Origin: Herbaspirillum sp. LeCh32-8
Lineage (GTDB): Bacteria; Pseudomonadota; Gammaproteobacteria; Burkholderiales; Burkholderiaceae_D
DNA length: 64,000 nt
Direction: 5' to 3'
Assembly: GCF_017814915.1 (NCBI RefSeq)
Contig: NZ_JAGIPZ010000001.1
Coordinates: 119,224-183,223, forward strand
The translations under genes and the position numbers were made by a program. This document shows positions 27,448-36,288 of this stretch, piece by piece. Each line of letters starts with the position of its first letter. Positions within the stretch are counted from its first letter, which is position 1. The notes below the pieces were generated by a model. It did not search any database. It was given only the letters and a program-made list of their open reading frames with translations, and was not told where the DNA came from.

Positions 27448-28215
27448 TCAGTCGGACAGCGTCGCGATCACCGGGGCGTGGTCGGACGGCTGTTCCCACT
27501 TGCGCGGCACCTTGTCCACCACGCAGGCTGTGCAACGCGGCGTGAGTTCTTCGGACAGCAGGATGTGGTCGATGCGCAGGCCGCGGTTGAGGCGGAAGCC
27601 CATCTGGCGATAATCCCACCAGCTGTACATCTTCTCCGGCTGCTCGAACAGGCGGAAGGAGTCGGTAAAGCCCATCGCCTGCAGCTTGCGGAAGGCATCG
27701 CGCTCCGGCTCCGACACCAGCACCTGGTCTTTCCACGCGACGGGGTCGTGCACGTCGCGGTCTTCCGGCGCGATGTTGTAGTCGCCCAGCAGCGCGATGC
27801 GCGGATGCCGGGCCTTCTCTTGCTGCAACCACTCGTGCAGCGCCGCCAGCCAGCTCAGTTTGTAGGGATATTTTTCCGACTCCAGCGACTGTCCGTTGGG
27901 GATGTAGGCGCACACATAGCGCACGCCCTCGATGGTGGCGGCGATGATGCGCTGCTGCTCGTCCGGGAACAGCGGGTTGTTCTTCACCACATCGTTCATC
28001 GGATGGCGCGAGAGGATGGCCACGCCGTTGTAAGTCTTCTGGCCGCTGAACTCCACCATGTAACCGGCCGCGGCGATCTCGGCGGCGGGAAACTTGTCGT
28101 CGGTCAGCTTGGTTTCCTGCAGGCACAGCACGTCGACCGGATTTTCCTCCAGCCACTTCAGCACTTGCGGCAGGCGAACCTTGAGGGAGTTGACGTTCCA
28201 GGTGGCGATTTTCAT
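27448..28215 (-). CDS. xth: Exodeoxyribonuclease III
   Basis: A 255-residue AP endonuclease/3'-5' exonuclease for base-excision repair. Signatures are MKIATWNVNSLKVRLPQVL, the catalytic Glu in LCLQETKL, CAYIPNG, LLGDYNIAPED, and the terminal active His in PSDHAPV. I chose the ATG at 28215, the family-standard start. The gene is convergent with the GNAT pair, with 27 bp between the stops. Confidence 0.95.
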   Translation of the reverse strand: MKIATWNVNSLKVRLPQVLKWLEENPVDVLCLQETKLTDDKFPAAEIAAAGYMVEFSGQKTYNGVAILSRHPMNDVVKNNPLFPDEQQRIIAATIEGVRYVCAYIPNGQSLESEKYPYKLSWLAALHEWLQQEKARHPRIALLGDYNIAPEDRDVHDPVAWKDQVLVSEPERDAFRKLQAMGFTDSFRLFEQPEKMYSWWDYRQMGFRLNRGLRIDHILLSEELTPRCTACVVDKVPRKWEQPSDHAPVIATLSD

Positions 28216-28477
28216 GGTGTGGCTAAAGTCCTTGTGTGGTGCGTGTCTGCGCGGATGCGTCAGCATGGATTCTGCTTCGCGGATGGCGTCGGCGCCGGGT
28301 TTCGACTGGGATGGGCGGCACTATAGCATCACCGTCGCCGCTTGTTCCGCCGGGCAGCGTTGGCGGGGCCACGATGATGATGCCGGGGCCGGGCTTGCCC
28401 GCGCCGCCGAGTTCGAGGTCAGGCCGCTCGCGGTTTCGTGCTACGCTTTCCGGATAAATAAAAAGACGGGGAACACG

Positions 28478-28825
28478 ATGGGAAGCGAACAGACTGAGGG
28501 GTTTGGGGCGGTGTTCATGATCGATGGGACGCATCGGTTCATGGCCAAATACGTGCGCAAGTCGGCCAGGCTGGGGCGCATCCATATCAACGGCTATCCC
28601 GCGCCCGATGCGCCGCGCCTGAAGATCGCGCCGGTGGGCGTCTGGGTCGGCCCGCTGGCGGGCGAGTTCTCGGAGAAGGATTTCATGCTGATCGCCATCG
28701 CGCAGTTCGCCAAGCTGTGGAACAGCGATCGCCCCAATCTTGAAGCCAGGCCCACTTACGAGCTGGACTTCGATCCCGTCGTCGCCAAATATGCCGGCAA
28801 CATCAAATGGGTCGACACCCACTGA
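28478..28825 (+). CDS. Hypothetical protein of 115 residues
   Basis: A soluble protein (MGSEQTEGFGAVFMIDGTHRFMAKYVRKSARLGRIHINGYP ... GEFSEKDFMLIAIAQFAKLW). I recognise no family. A Shine-Dalgarno-like GGGGA stands before the ATG at 28478. There is no signal peptide or membrane segment. Neighbours are unrelated. The coding pattern is like that of the other genes. Confidence 0.65.
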   Translation: MGSEQTEGFGAVFMIDGTHRFMAKYVRKSARLGRIHINGYPAPDAPRLKIAPVGVWVGPLAGEFSEKDFMLIAIAQFAKLWNSDRPNLEARPTYELDFDPVVAKYAGNIKWVDTH

Positions 28826-28970
28826 GCTGATCCACGCGCTGTTTCCGAGACCAAGGCTTGCGCCGTTGGCTGCGCGACCATGAATCTTTCGCTCCCGGGC
28901 AGGCCTAACGAAATGAAGGGGCGGCCGGTGCGTCGCCTCGCATTGAGCAGGCAACGACGGGAGAGACGCG

Positions 28971-29246
28971 ATGAAACACGCACTGGACCTGATCTCGCAA
29001 TACACCGAAGAAATGCGCGGCCTGGCCTTGAAGGCCGAGGATGGGATCCCCGTCGGCGATGCGACGCGCGAACTGATTCGCCATGCCACGGAGCAATTTC
29101 GCAGCGTGCGCGATGGCAGCGATGCGATCGAATCGACGCGGGCATTGCGCGCGCGCTTGATGAGGATTTCCGAGACGGCCGCCGATACGCAGATACGTTT
29201 TCGCGTGGCGATCGACGTGGCGGTGTCGCTGCTGGATCAGGCGTGA
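28971..29246 (+). CDS. Small hypothetical helical protein of 91 residues
   Basis: A short, mostly alpha-helical protein (MKHALDLISQYTEEMRGLALKAED ... ELIRHATEQFRSVRDG ... DTQIRFRVAIDVAVSLLDQA). No domain is recognised. GGGAGAG precedes the ATG. A 13-bp hairpin lies 51 bp after the stop. Confidence 0.6.
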   Translation: MKHALDLISQYTEEMRGLALKAEDGIPVGDATRELIRHATEQFRSVRDGSDAIESTRALRARLMRISETAADTQIRFRVAIDVAVSLLDQA

Positions 29247-29297
29247 GGGGCCGGTGAGCGAATAGTCGATAGTACAAAGAGGCGTGGCGCTGCCCTT

Positions 29298-29328
29298 GGG
29301 GAATGCCTGCGTGGGGCAGGCATTCCCC
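29298..29328. terminator. Strong hairpin between convergent genes
   Basis: A 13-bp perfect stem (GGGGAATGCCTGC / GCAGGCATTCCCC) with a GTGGG loop between the 91-residue gene (+) and the first PEP-CTERM gene (-). Neither side carries a clear T run, so it is a probable but atypical terminator. Confidence 0.5.
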
Positions 29329-29340
29329 TGATATCGGCGA

Positions 29341-29907
29341 TTAGGCCGGCATCAGTTGGTTGTGTTGCTGCGATTCCGACTTGCCACCGTTGCGGCGACG
29401 GCGATAGGCCGCGAAGCCGACCAGGCCCAGGCCGCCCAGCATCATCGCGGTGGTCGAGGCTTCCGGCACCGGTGCGACGCTGATGTTGCCGGCGAAGCTG
29501 CCGCCGCCCGAACCCAGGATGGTACCTGCCACCGACAGCGTGTACAGACCGGCGGAGAGGCCGTTGGTACGCAGGCTGAAGGTTTGGGTATCGCCGTTGA
29601 GCAGGGAAGTGCCGGTGTAAGTCTGGCCGTTGCCGGTCAGGGTGAAGCTGTCGATGCCCAGGCGCGACAGGCCATCCAGAGCGATCGACACCACAGCGGA
29701 GGAGACCGAGGAAGAACCGTCAACGGAGAAGTTGAAGTTTTCCAGGAAGCTCAGGCCGGTAGTGCCGTCACCGTAGCGGGCATTGAAGGTCGACGTCGAG
29801 TCGGTCCACACCAGCGTACGGGTGCGTTCCAGGTCCGCCGCACTGGCCGTGGAACCAATAGCGACGAGCGCAGACGCCAGCAGCAAGCTGCCAATCAGTT
29901 TTTTCAT
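29341..29907 (-). CDS. PEP-CTERM sorting-domain protein 1
   Basis: A 188-residue exported protein. It has a signal peptide (MKKLIGSLLLASALVAIGSTASA), then a Ser/Thr/Gly-rich beta domain with FLENFNFSV. The C-terminus is a PEP-CTERM signal: VPEAST, a hydrophobic helix (AMMLGGLGLVGFAAY) and RRRR, normally processed by an exosortase. Unusually, 16 residues rich in Gln and ending LMPA follow the Arg cluster. It is a close paralogue of the next gene. FLxNFxF resembles the motif of FxDxF-type PEP-CTERM proteins. No exosortase gene is in the window. Confidence 0.85.
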   Translation of the reverse strand: MKKLIGSLLLASALVAIGSTASAADLERTRTLVWTDSTSTFNARYGDGTTGLSFLENFNFSVDGSSSVSSAVVSIALDGLSRLGIDSFTLTGNGQTYTGTSLLNGDTQTFSLRTNGLSAGLYTLSVAGTILGSGGGSFAGNISVAPVPEASTTAMMLGGLGLVGFAAYRRRRNGGKSESQQHNQLMPA

Positions 29908-30052
29908 CACACACCTCTTTCTTAATTCGATTAATTGAGAATGCACAACAGGGGGAGGTCGTTCCGACAGATTGAGTTGTTGTGGTCGAAACGCAGGTTG
30001 TCTCAGGTTAGATTTATTGTTCGAAGAGACCGACTGAGAGTATCGGTTAAGG

Positions 30053-30076
30053 GTAAAAATCTCAACTGATTTTTAC
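30053..30076. promoter_or_regulatory. Inverted repeat upstream of PEP-CTERM gene 1
   Basis: Nine-base arms GTAAAAATC and GATTTTTAC around a six-base spacer, about 150 bp before the gene start. Candidate operator; no binding protein can be named. Confidence 0.4.
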
Positions 30077-30200
30077 GCATTTCGATTAATTTTTGTTGCG
30101 CTGTAGGAGACTTGGAAGTCGCGCGGGTAAAGGCTTTCCGACGATATGCGTAAATGTTTTCTGCGCCGCAATGTTCCATAATGTTGGGCTTCGGAAATAG

Positions 30201-30212
30201 TGACGTACGTCA
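30201..30212. promoter_or_regulatory. TGACGTACGTCA palindrome
   Basis: A perfect 12-base palindrome in the same control region, with an outer GTGA/TCAC symmetry. It could be a second operator. Evidence is symmetry alone. Confidence 0.35.
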
Positions 30213-30321
30213 TCACGCAAGGGATGAATAGATCCGTGCGGCAACTGTTTTTCGATCTGCCCGGACATGCGTTCATGAGTCGTTGTCTCGACGGAGTGGA
30301 TAGCCTGCGCTGAAAACAAGA

Positions 30322-30344
30322 CGGCCAACCGCAAGGGTTGGCCG
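30322..30344 (-). terminator. Rho-independent terminator of PEP-CTERM gene 2
   Basis: A 9-bp perfect stem (CGGCCAACC / GGTTGGCCG) with a five-base loop. Read on the minus strand it is followed by TCTTGTTTTC, and it lies 76 bp after the gene's stop. Confidence 0.7.
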
Positions 30345-30420
30345 GTCGATCAAAAAGAGCCGGTGGCTCTGGCCTCGTGGTCGGAGGCGCGGGAGGGGAG
30401 GTTAGCGCAATGCAGGGGCC

Positions 30421-30987
30421 TCAGGCCGGCATCAGGTTGCCGTCTTGAGGTGCGTGTTGCTGCTGGTTGCGTCGACGGCTGCGCACTGCGGCGAAGCCGA
30501 CCAGCGCCAGGCCGCTCAGCATCATCGCCGTGGTGGAGGCTTCCGGCACCGCCGCCACGCTGATGTTGCCGCCGAAGCTGCCGCCGGCGCTGCCGGTCAC
30601 GGAGCCGGTGACTGCCAGCGTGTAGTCGCCGGCGGCGATGTTGGAGGCGCGCAGCGTGAAGTACTGGGTGCCGCCGACCACCGACTTGGTGCCGCTCCAG
30701 GTCTGGCCGTTGCCGCTCAGCGTGAAGCCGGTGATGTCGAGCGCGGAGGAGTCACCCAGCGCGATGGAAATCACCGCCGACGTCGCCGTGGCGGCACTGC
30801 TGTTGCTGAACGTGAAGTTCTGCAGGAAGGTCTGGCCGGACTGCGAGGTGTCGAAGGCGGTGCCGAAGGTGGAGGTCTTGCCTTCGAATTCCAGCGGCGA
30901 GGTGCCGTTGATTTGCGCGGCGTGCACCGCGCCTCCTGCTGTCGCTAATGATGCTGCGAGCAGCAGGCTGCTCAAGAGCTTTTGCAT
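30421..30987 (-). CDS. PEP-CTERM sorting-domain protein 2
   Basis: A 188-residue protein, the same length as its neighbour and colinear with it: signal peptide (MQKLLSSLLLAASLATAGGAVHA), FLQNFTFSN, SAVISIALGDSS, FTLSGNGQTWSGT, GGSFGGNISVA. It ends VPEASTTAMMLSGLALVGFAA, an RSRRR cluster, and a 16-residue tail that again ends LMPA. The start at 30987 begins the signal peptide. The two genes look like a tandem duplication that has since diverged. Export and exosortase sorting to the envelope are inferred from the C-terminal signal. Confidence 0.85.
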   Translation of the reverse strand: MQKLLSSLLLAASLATAGGAVHAAQINGTSPLEFEGKTSTFGTAFDTSQSGQTFLQNFTFSNSSAATATSAVISIALGDSSALDITGFTLSGNGQTWSGTKSVVGGTQYFTLRASNIAAGDYTLAVTGSVTGSAGGSFGGNISVAAVPEASTTAMMLSGLALVGFAAVRSRRRNQQQHAPQDGNLMPA

Positions 30988-31302
30988 GACTTGCCTCTTT
31001 CTTTGAAGGAGATGAATCTCAAGTGTGGGAGGGAAGCCCGGCGATTGAGTTGTTCTACCGGATCGTGGCGCTTGCCGGTTTTTGTTTGTCCTGTTCCGAC
31101 TTTGTTTTGGGGGCGACCAGGAAAGCCTAGCGGCTGCCGGCGCAAAGCTCAATGAAAACACTACATGAGCTTGTGCATCTGCGTTGCCTTGTCAGAGGCG
31201 AGGAAGGCGCGTCATCAACGATGGCCGACATGCGCGCCGCCAGTGCCGAGATTGAACTCTGCGCTGGCGGCGGGATGGTGGAGCGGGGGCGAAGCGGTGG
31301 GA
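30988..31302. other. 315-bp gap, no gene seen
   Basis: Space between the start of PEP-CTERM gene 2 and the end of the MipA/OmpV gene. T-rich stretches near 31075-31110 may belong to the promoter of the PEP-CTERM gene. I see no convincing open frame or RNA structure. Confidence 0.5.
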
Positions 31303-32061
31303 TTACTTGAAGTGGTAGCTCAGCGCGATCAGCGCCATGTCTTCTACCTTGCGGCGGATGAGTGGGCTTTGCGACAGCGAGTCGCCCAGCCACTTGCGGC
31401 GCCAGGTCATGTTCAGCTTCCAGTCGCCGACCACCGGCACGTCGGCCGATATGCCGAGGATGGGGCTGGTCGATGAGCCCACGCTGTACTGGCGCAAGCC
31501 GCTGGCCGTCGATTCGGTGGCGTCGACGCCGAAGAAGTAGTTGTTGTAGTTGGCGCTGCGATGCTCCACGCCGACTTGCGGATAGATGCTGACGCGACCC
31601 ACATCCACCTGCGCCGCGTAGATGGCTTCGGCGATCGTGCCGTGCGACTTGTTGAAGTCGTAGAAGGCGTTCAGGAAGAAGGCGCCGTAGGGCGTCTCCT
31701 GGTAGGTACCGATACCCAGCGGGATCGGGTTGGAGCGGCGGTGCAGGCCGCGGTCGGCGTCGAAGCCTTCAAAATTGATGCGGCCGGCGAACTCCAGGTA
31801 GCCGTAACCCAGTTTGGCGGTCTTCACGCCGAAGGTGTCCAGGCGCGCGAAGAAGCGGCCGTAATCGAAGTAGGCGTAGGGCAGCACGGTATTGTGGCTG
31901 TGCTTGGCCAGGCCGTTGCGTTCGAGGTGGAACACGCCGGCGCCGAGGTCGCCCACGATGCGGTTCGGCAGTTCTTCCCCGGCGGCGTCGGGAGCGGTTT
32001 GCTGCGCCATGGCGGGGGCCGCGCACAGCAGGGCCAGGGTGAAGGCGAGGGTAGTTTTCAT
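31303..32061 (-). CDS. MipA/OmpV family outer-membrane protein
   Basis: A 252-residue protein with signal peptide MKTTLAFTLALLCAAPAMAQ. The mature part has the alternating beta pattern of the OmpV/MipA barrel: PYAYFDYGRFFARLDTFGVK, GYLEFAGRINFEGFDAD, and a C-terminal strand ending ALSYHFK. The family includes the MltA-interacting scaffold and other outer-membrane proteins, so the specific role is open. It stands alone between unrelated genes. Confidence 0.88.
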   Translation of the reverse strand: MKTTLAFTLALLCAAPAMAQQTAPDAAGEELPNRIVGDLGAGVFHLERNGLAKHSHNTVLPYAYFDYGRFFARLDTFGVKTAKLGYGYLEFAGRINFEGFDADRGLHRRSNPIPLGIGTYQETPYGAFFLNAFYDFNKSHGTIAEAIYAAQVDVGRVSIYPQVGVEHRSANYNNYFFGVDATESTASGLRQYSVGSSTSPILGISADVPVVGDWKLNMTWRRKWLGDSLSQSPLIRRKVEDMALIALSYHFK

Positions 32062-32159
32062 TATGAGTGATAGGCAGTTGAGCGGGCGTCGGATGAGTCT
32101 GCAGCACGCATTGTAGCCGTTGGCGGCCCGGGCTTCAGATCTCGTTGCGCGCAAACAAA

Positions 32160-32185
32160 AACGGCCCGCCGCAAGGCGAGCCGTT
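32160..32185 (-). terminator. Rho-independent terminator of the Old Yellow Enzyme gene
   Basis: An AACGGC/GCCGTT stem extended by four further pairs after one mismatch, closed by a tetraloop. On the minus strand it runs into TTTTTGTTTG, 21 bp after the gene's stop. Confidence 0.75.
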
Positions 32186-32205
32186 CATCCATGCCGGGGT
32201 AACGA

Positions 32206-33306
32206 TCAGGCCTGCTTGAGCGCCGGATAGTCGGTATAGCCGGCCGCGCCGCCGCCGTACAGGGTCTCCTGGTTGAAGGAGGCCAGTTCGGCGTTGTGCT
32301 TCAGGCGTTCGACCAGGTCGGGGTTTGCGATCCACGGCCGGCCGAAGGCCACCAGGTCGGCCAGGTTGCCTTCGCGCGCCTTGTTGGCCATGGCCAGGTC
32401 GTAGCCGTTGTTGGCGATGTAGAAGCCCTTGAACAGGTCGCGCAGCACTTGCAGGTCGAAACCGTTTTCCACCTGGCGCGGGCCGCCGGTCGCACCTTCC
32501 ACCACATGCAGGTAGACCAGCTTGTACTTGTTTAGCTGTTCCACCACGTAGCTGAACAGGGCCTTGGGGTTGCTGTCGGCGATGTCGTTGGCCGGGCTGA
32601 TGGGCGACAGACGGATGCCCACGCGCTCGCTGGGCACCACCGAGGTCACCGCTTCCACCACTTCCAGCAGCAGGCGCGCGCGGTTCTCGATGCTGCCGCC
32701 GTAGGCGTCGGTGCGCAGATTGGTCTTGTCGCGCAGGAACTGGTCCAGCAGGTAGCCGTTGGCCGCGTGGATTTCCACGCCGTCGAAGCCGGCCTTGATG
32801 GCCATCTGGGCGGCGATCTTGTATTGCTCGATCAGGCCCGGCAGCTCGGCGGCTTCCAGCGCACGCGGCGCGACGAAGGGCTTGAAGCCGGTTTCGGTGA
32901 AGGCGTTGCCTTCCGGCTTGACGGCCGACGGCGCCACCGGCAGCGCGCCGCCCGGTTGCAGTTCGGGGTGCGAGATGCGGCCGACGTGCCACAGCTGCAG
33001 GAAGATGTGGCCGCCCTTGGCGTGCACGGCGTCGGTCACTTTCTTCCAGCCTGCCACCTGGGCGTCGTCGTAGATGCCGGGCGTCCACGCATAGCCCTTG
33101 CCCTGCGGCGAGATCTGCGTGGCTTCGGCGATGATCAGCCCGGCGCCGGCGCGCTGGGCATAGTACTCGGCGGCGAACTCGCTGGGCACGTCGCCGGCCT
33201 GTGCGCGACTGCGCGTCAGCGGCGCCATGGCAATACGGTTTTGCAACTGGATGGCGCCCAGTTGCACAGGCTTGAACAGATCGCTGGTTTGAGCGGCGAT
33301 GGTCAT
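32206..33306 (-). CDS. nemA: NemA-type alkene reductase (Old Yellow Enzyme family)
   Basis: A 366-residue FMN flavoenzyme that reduces activated C=C bonds or nitro/nitrate esters with NAD(P)H. Motifs are LFKPVQLGAIQLQNRIAMAPLTRSRA, IAEATQISPQGKGY, the active-site LQLWHVGRISH, FDGVEIHAANGYLLDQFLRD, NRTD-like LRTDAYGGSIENRARLLLEV, and LVAFGRPWIANPDL. Length and motifs fit NemA. No repressor of the NemR type is adjacent, and the physiological substrate is unknown. Confidence 0.93.
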   Translation of the reverse strand: MTIAAQTSDLFKPVQLGAIQLQNRIAMAPLTRSRAQAGDVPSEFAAEYYAQRAGAGLIIAEATQISPQGKGYAWTPGIYDDAQVAGWKKVTDAVHAKGGHIFLQLWHVGRISHPELQPGGALPVAPSAVKPEGNAFTETGFKPFVAPRALEAAELPGLIEQYKIAAQMAIKAGFDGVEIHAANGYLLDQFLRDKTNLRTDAYGGSIENRARLLLEVVEAVTSVVPSERVGIRLSPISPANDIADSNPKALFSYVVEQLNKYKLVYLHVVEGATGGPRQVENGFDLQVLRDLFKGFYIANNGYDLAMANKAREGNLADLVAFGRPWIANPDLVERLKHNAELASFNQETLYGGGAAGYTDYPALKQA

Positions 33307-33472
33307 GTAAATCCTTTCTTGGCGTTAGCTGGGGGGAAGGTGGGCCATGCTCCGGTGTCATTCCCGTGGCGCCGTGACGGCCGTTTTTATAAGGGTTGCA
33401 GCGTGTGCGCCGCTCGCCATTCAGCAAGCTTGACGACGGCGACCCGTGAAACCTGAGTAGTTTAGTCGAGAA

Positions 33473-34465
33473 TTATTTTTGCTGCAGGGCGCCACCGGTT
33501 TTTTCGGATGGCAAGGCATCGTAGCGGACGGCCATCATCTGCTCCAGCCAAGGGCCGAGGCGGGTCACGGCATCGCCGCGCGCCATGCGATTTGCCTCGA
33601 CGGACTGGCGGCTTTTGCCAGGGTCGTCGAAGTCGTGAGTGGCGTCGGCATAGAGCGTGACCACCGGCGCCGGCGTGCCGGGTGCCAGGTCGACCTGTTG
33701 CATCACGCGCTGGCAGGCGACGGACGAGACTTCATCGTCGGCGCTGCCCAGCAGGACCTGCAGCGGGACATCGATGCGCGGGGCTTGCGAGAGCAGCGCG
33801 CGCGCACCGCAGCCCGGATAAAACACCAGCGCGGCGGCGAACGCGGGCGCATGCGCATCGCCGCGTCGCGCCTGGCGGATCATCACGTTGATTGCGGTGC
33901 TGGCGCCGTTGGACCAGCCTTGCAGCGCGATGCGCGCGGGCGCCACGTCGGCGCGCGCGGCCAGCCAGGCCAGCGCGCCTTGGGCGTCCAGCGGACGCAC
34001 GTCGAGCTCGTTGACGGCGGCGCGTTCGGGCGCGCCGTGGGTATGGCGCCCGAAGCCGTGCGCCACGCCGCGCGGGCCGAAGCTGTCCACATGCAGCGCT
34101 ACATAGCCGCGTTCGGCCCAGTAGCGCGCCCACGCGCGGTGACGCAGGGTGAGCGCGCCGGCATCGCAGGCCGAAGCGATGCCGGGGCCGACTTGCGTGC
34201 ACTGCGCGTTGACGTTGATGGAATATGGACCGCCGCGCCCGTGCAGCAGCACGATGGCCGGATGCGGGCCGGGGCCGGCGGGCAGGTAGAGATAGCCGGT
34301 CAGCTGGGTCTTGCCGTCGGCGGAGGGGAAGTACACCGTCTGCGGCGGCGAGGCGTCAGTCGTCTGCGCCGTGGATGGCGAGGCCGGCAGTACGAGCGCG
34401 AGCGCCATGAGGACATGAAAAAGCCACCGGCGATGCGGTGGCTTCGGTGCGGCGGGTGAGTGCAT
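33473..34465 (-). CDS. Secreted alpha/beta hydrolase (dienelactone-hydrolase-like)
   Basis: A 330-residue serine hydrolase. The N-terminal hydrophobic segment (WLFHVLMALALVLPASPSTAQ) looks like a signal peptide. Catalytic features are the oxyanion region VLLHGRGGPY, the nucleophile elbow GWSNG, an Asp in GSADDEV, and the His in ATHDFDDP. An HTHGAPERAAVNELDVRPLDAQGAL segment is typical of DLH-like enzymes. The start is uncertain: I use 34465 because it puts the signal peptide near the N-terminus, although the Shine-Dalgarno is weak. Confidence 0.8.
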   Translation of the reverse strand: MHSPAAPKPPHRRWLFHVLMALALVLPASPSTAQTTDASPPQTVYFPSADGKTQLTGYLYLPAGPGPHPAIVLLHGRGGPYSINVNAQCTQVGPGIASACDAGALTLRHRAWARYWAERGYVALHVDSFGPRGVAHGFGRHTHGAPERAAVNELDVRPLDAQGALAWLAARADVAPARIALQGWSNGASTAINVMIRQARRGDAHAPAFAAALVFYPGCGARALLSQAPRIDVPLQVLLGSADDEVSSVACQRVMQQVDLAPGTPAPVVTLYADATHDFDDPGKSRQSVEANRMARGDAVTRLGPWLEQMMAVRYDALPSEKTGGALQQK

Positions 34466-34611
34466 CACGGCGCCAGCTGCTATGGAAATAACAAGCGGCG
34501 ACGTCGCCATGCGTAAAGATCCGAAAATTCCGGAGCGGGCAATCCCGGAAAGAAGGAGCTTGCGCACGGTGGCGTCTGCCTTGTCGCTATCGCTGCTGTT
34601 GCCGTCGTCGC

Positions 34612-36117
34612 TTATGCGCGCGCCTGGTTCAGCAGCCAGGTGGTCAGCAGCGGCACCGGGCGGCCGCTGGCGCCCTTGGCGGCGCCGCTCTTCCAGGCGG
34701 TGCCGGCGATGTCCAGGTGGGCCCAGGTGTATTTGCGGGTAAAGCGTTCCAGGAAGCAGGCAGCGGTCACGCTGCCGGCCGGCATGCCGCCGATGTTGGC
34801 GATGTCGGCGAAGTTGGACTTCAGCTGCTCCTGGTACACCTCCTGGATCGGCATGCGCCATGCGGTGTCGCCGGTTTCGCGGCCGGCCGCCAACAGCGAG
34901 TCGGCCAACTGGTCGTGCGCCTCGTCTTCACGGGTGAACAGGCCCGAGTTGTGGTGGCCCAGGGCCACGATGCAGGCGCCGGTCAGGGTGGCGATGTCGA
35001 CCACGGCGGCCGGCTTGAAGCGCTCGACGTAGGTCAGCGCATCGCACAGGATCAGGCGGCCTTCGGCGTCGGTGTTCAGCACTTCGATGGTCTGGCCGGA
35101 CATCGAGGTCACGATGTCGCCCGGCTTGGTGGCGCGGCCCGAGGGCATGTTTTCGCAGGTCGGGATGACGCCGATCACGTTGAGCTTGATGCCCAGTTCG
35201 GCGATCGTGCGGAAGGTCCCCAGCACGGAAGCGGCGCCGCACATGTCGTACTTCATCTCGTCCATGTTCAGACCCGGCTTCAGCGAGATGCCGCCGGTGT
35301 CGAAGGTGATGCCCTTGCCGACCAGCACCACCGGCGCATCCTTGGCCTTGCCGCCCATGTGCTTGAGGACGATGAACTTGGGCGGCTGGTCGCTGCCGTT
35401 GGTGACCGACAGGAAGCTGCCCATCTTCAGCGCTTCGAGCTGCTTGCGATCCAGCACTTCCACGCCCAGCTTGAATTCCTTGGCCAGCTTCTTGGCGGTG
35501 TTGGCCAGGTAGGTCGGGGTGCAGACGTTGCCCGGCAGGTTGCCCAGGTCCTTGGTCAGCGCCATGCCGTTGGCCAGCGCCACGGCTTCGGCCAGCGCCG
35601 CCTTGGCGGCGGGCGCGTCGGCGGCCGATGTCAGAAAGGCAAGTTTCTTCACGCCGGTGGGCGCCGGGTCCTTCTTGCTCTTCAAGACGTCGGAACGATA
35701 GATGGAGTCGCGGCCGGCCAGCACCACGGCGCGGATGGCCCAAGCCAGGTCGCGGCCCTTGACGCCGTCGAAGGGCAGCGCGAGGGCGGCGTCGTCGCAG
35801 CCCAGGGTGGCCAGCGCGCGCACCAGCGCCTGTGCGGCGGTGGAGAAGCTCTTGTCGGACACTTCGCCCTCGGCGCCCAGGCCCAGCAGCACGATGCGTT
35901 CGGCAGCGATGCCGGTCACGCCGCGCAGCAGCAGGGTCGATCCCGGCTTGCCGGAGATATCGCCGGACTTCAGTGCGGCGCTGATGGCGCCGAGCTTGTC
36001 GAGCGCGCCGGCGGCCTTGGAAAGCTTGCGGTTTTCATAGATGCCGACGACCAGCGCGCCAGTCTTGACGGCGGTTACGGCGTTTTTTGCGTCCAATGTT
36101 TTTGTGCTAAAGTCCAT
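34612..36117 (-). CDS. pepA: Leucyl aminopeptidase (cytosol aminopeptidase, M17)
   Basis: A 501-residue M17 metallopeptidase that removes N-terminal residues from peptides. The catalytic domain has [17 protein letters not shown] (metal-binding Lys and Asp), [12 protein letters not shown], and the signature [16 protein letters not shown]. Family members may also bind DNA as regulators. It is divergent from lptF across 171 bp. Confidence 0.97.
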   Translation of the reverse strand: MDFSTKTLDAKNAVTAVKTGALVVGIYENRKLSKAAGALDKLGAISAALKSGDISGKPGSTLLLRGVTGIAAERIVLLGLGAEGEVSDKSFSTAAQALVRALATLGCDDAALALPFDGVKGRDLAWAIRAVVLAGRDSIYRSDVLKSKKDPAPTGVKKLAFLTSAADAPAAKAALAEAVALANGMALTKDLGNLPGNVCTPTYLANTAKKLAKEFKLGVEVLDRKQLEALKMGSFLSVTNGSDQPPKFIVLKHMGGKAKDAPVVLVGKGITFDTGGISLKPGLNMDEMKYDMCGAASVLGTFRTIAELGIKLNVIGVIPTCENMPSGRATKPGDIVTSMSGQTIEVLNTDAEGRLILCDALTYVERFKPAAVVDIATLTGACIVALGHHNSGLFTREDEAHDQLADSLLAAGRETGDTAWRMPIQEVYQEQLKSNFADIANIGGMPAGSVTAACFLERFTRKYTWAHLDIAGTAWKSGAAKGASGRPVPLLTTWLLNQARA

Positions 36118-36288
36118 CGTTCGTCCTTTGTTTGATTTACCCGGCGATTATAGAACTCATTTCAGCATTCAGCGTGAGCGCGTTTTACATCACGCCTGCA
36201 TGAGTTGCGCAGGGCGTCAGTCAGGGGCAGGGCGGGTCCGCATTCAGGCGGCCATGCTCCTCCACTAGAGACCTATTCCAGCTTCCGC

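Larger units (their letters stand above)
29908..30420. other. 513-bp gap between the PEP-CTERM genes
   Basis: No convincing gene. It holds a GTAAAAATC/GATTTTTAC inverted repeat, a TGACGTACGTCA palindrome and, at its right end, the terminator of the second PEP-CTERM gene. It is clearly AT-richer than the surrounding DNA, as expected for a long promoter region of gene 1. Confidence 0.6.

Noticed and set aside
30238-30360. Possible small antisense RNA next to the PEP-CTERM gene
   Set aside because: The only structure is the terminator of the second PEP-CTERM gene. No promoter for a separate transcript is visible.
31165-31476. A 103-codon plus-strand frame before the MipA/OmpV gene
   Set aside because: Most of it overlaps the supported minus-strand gene, and the product shows no features.
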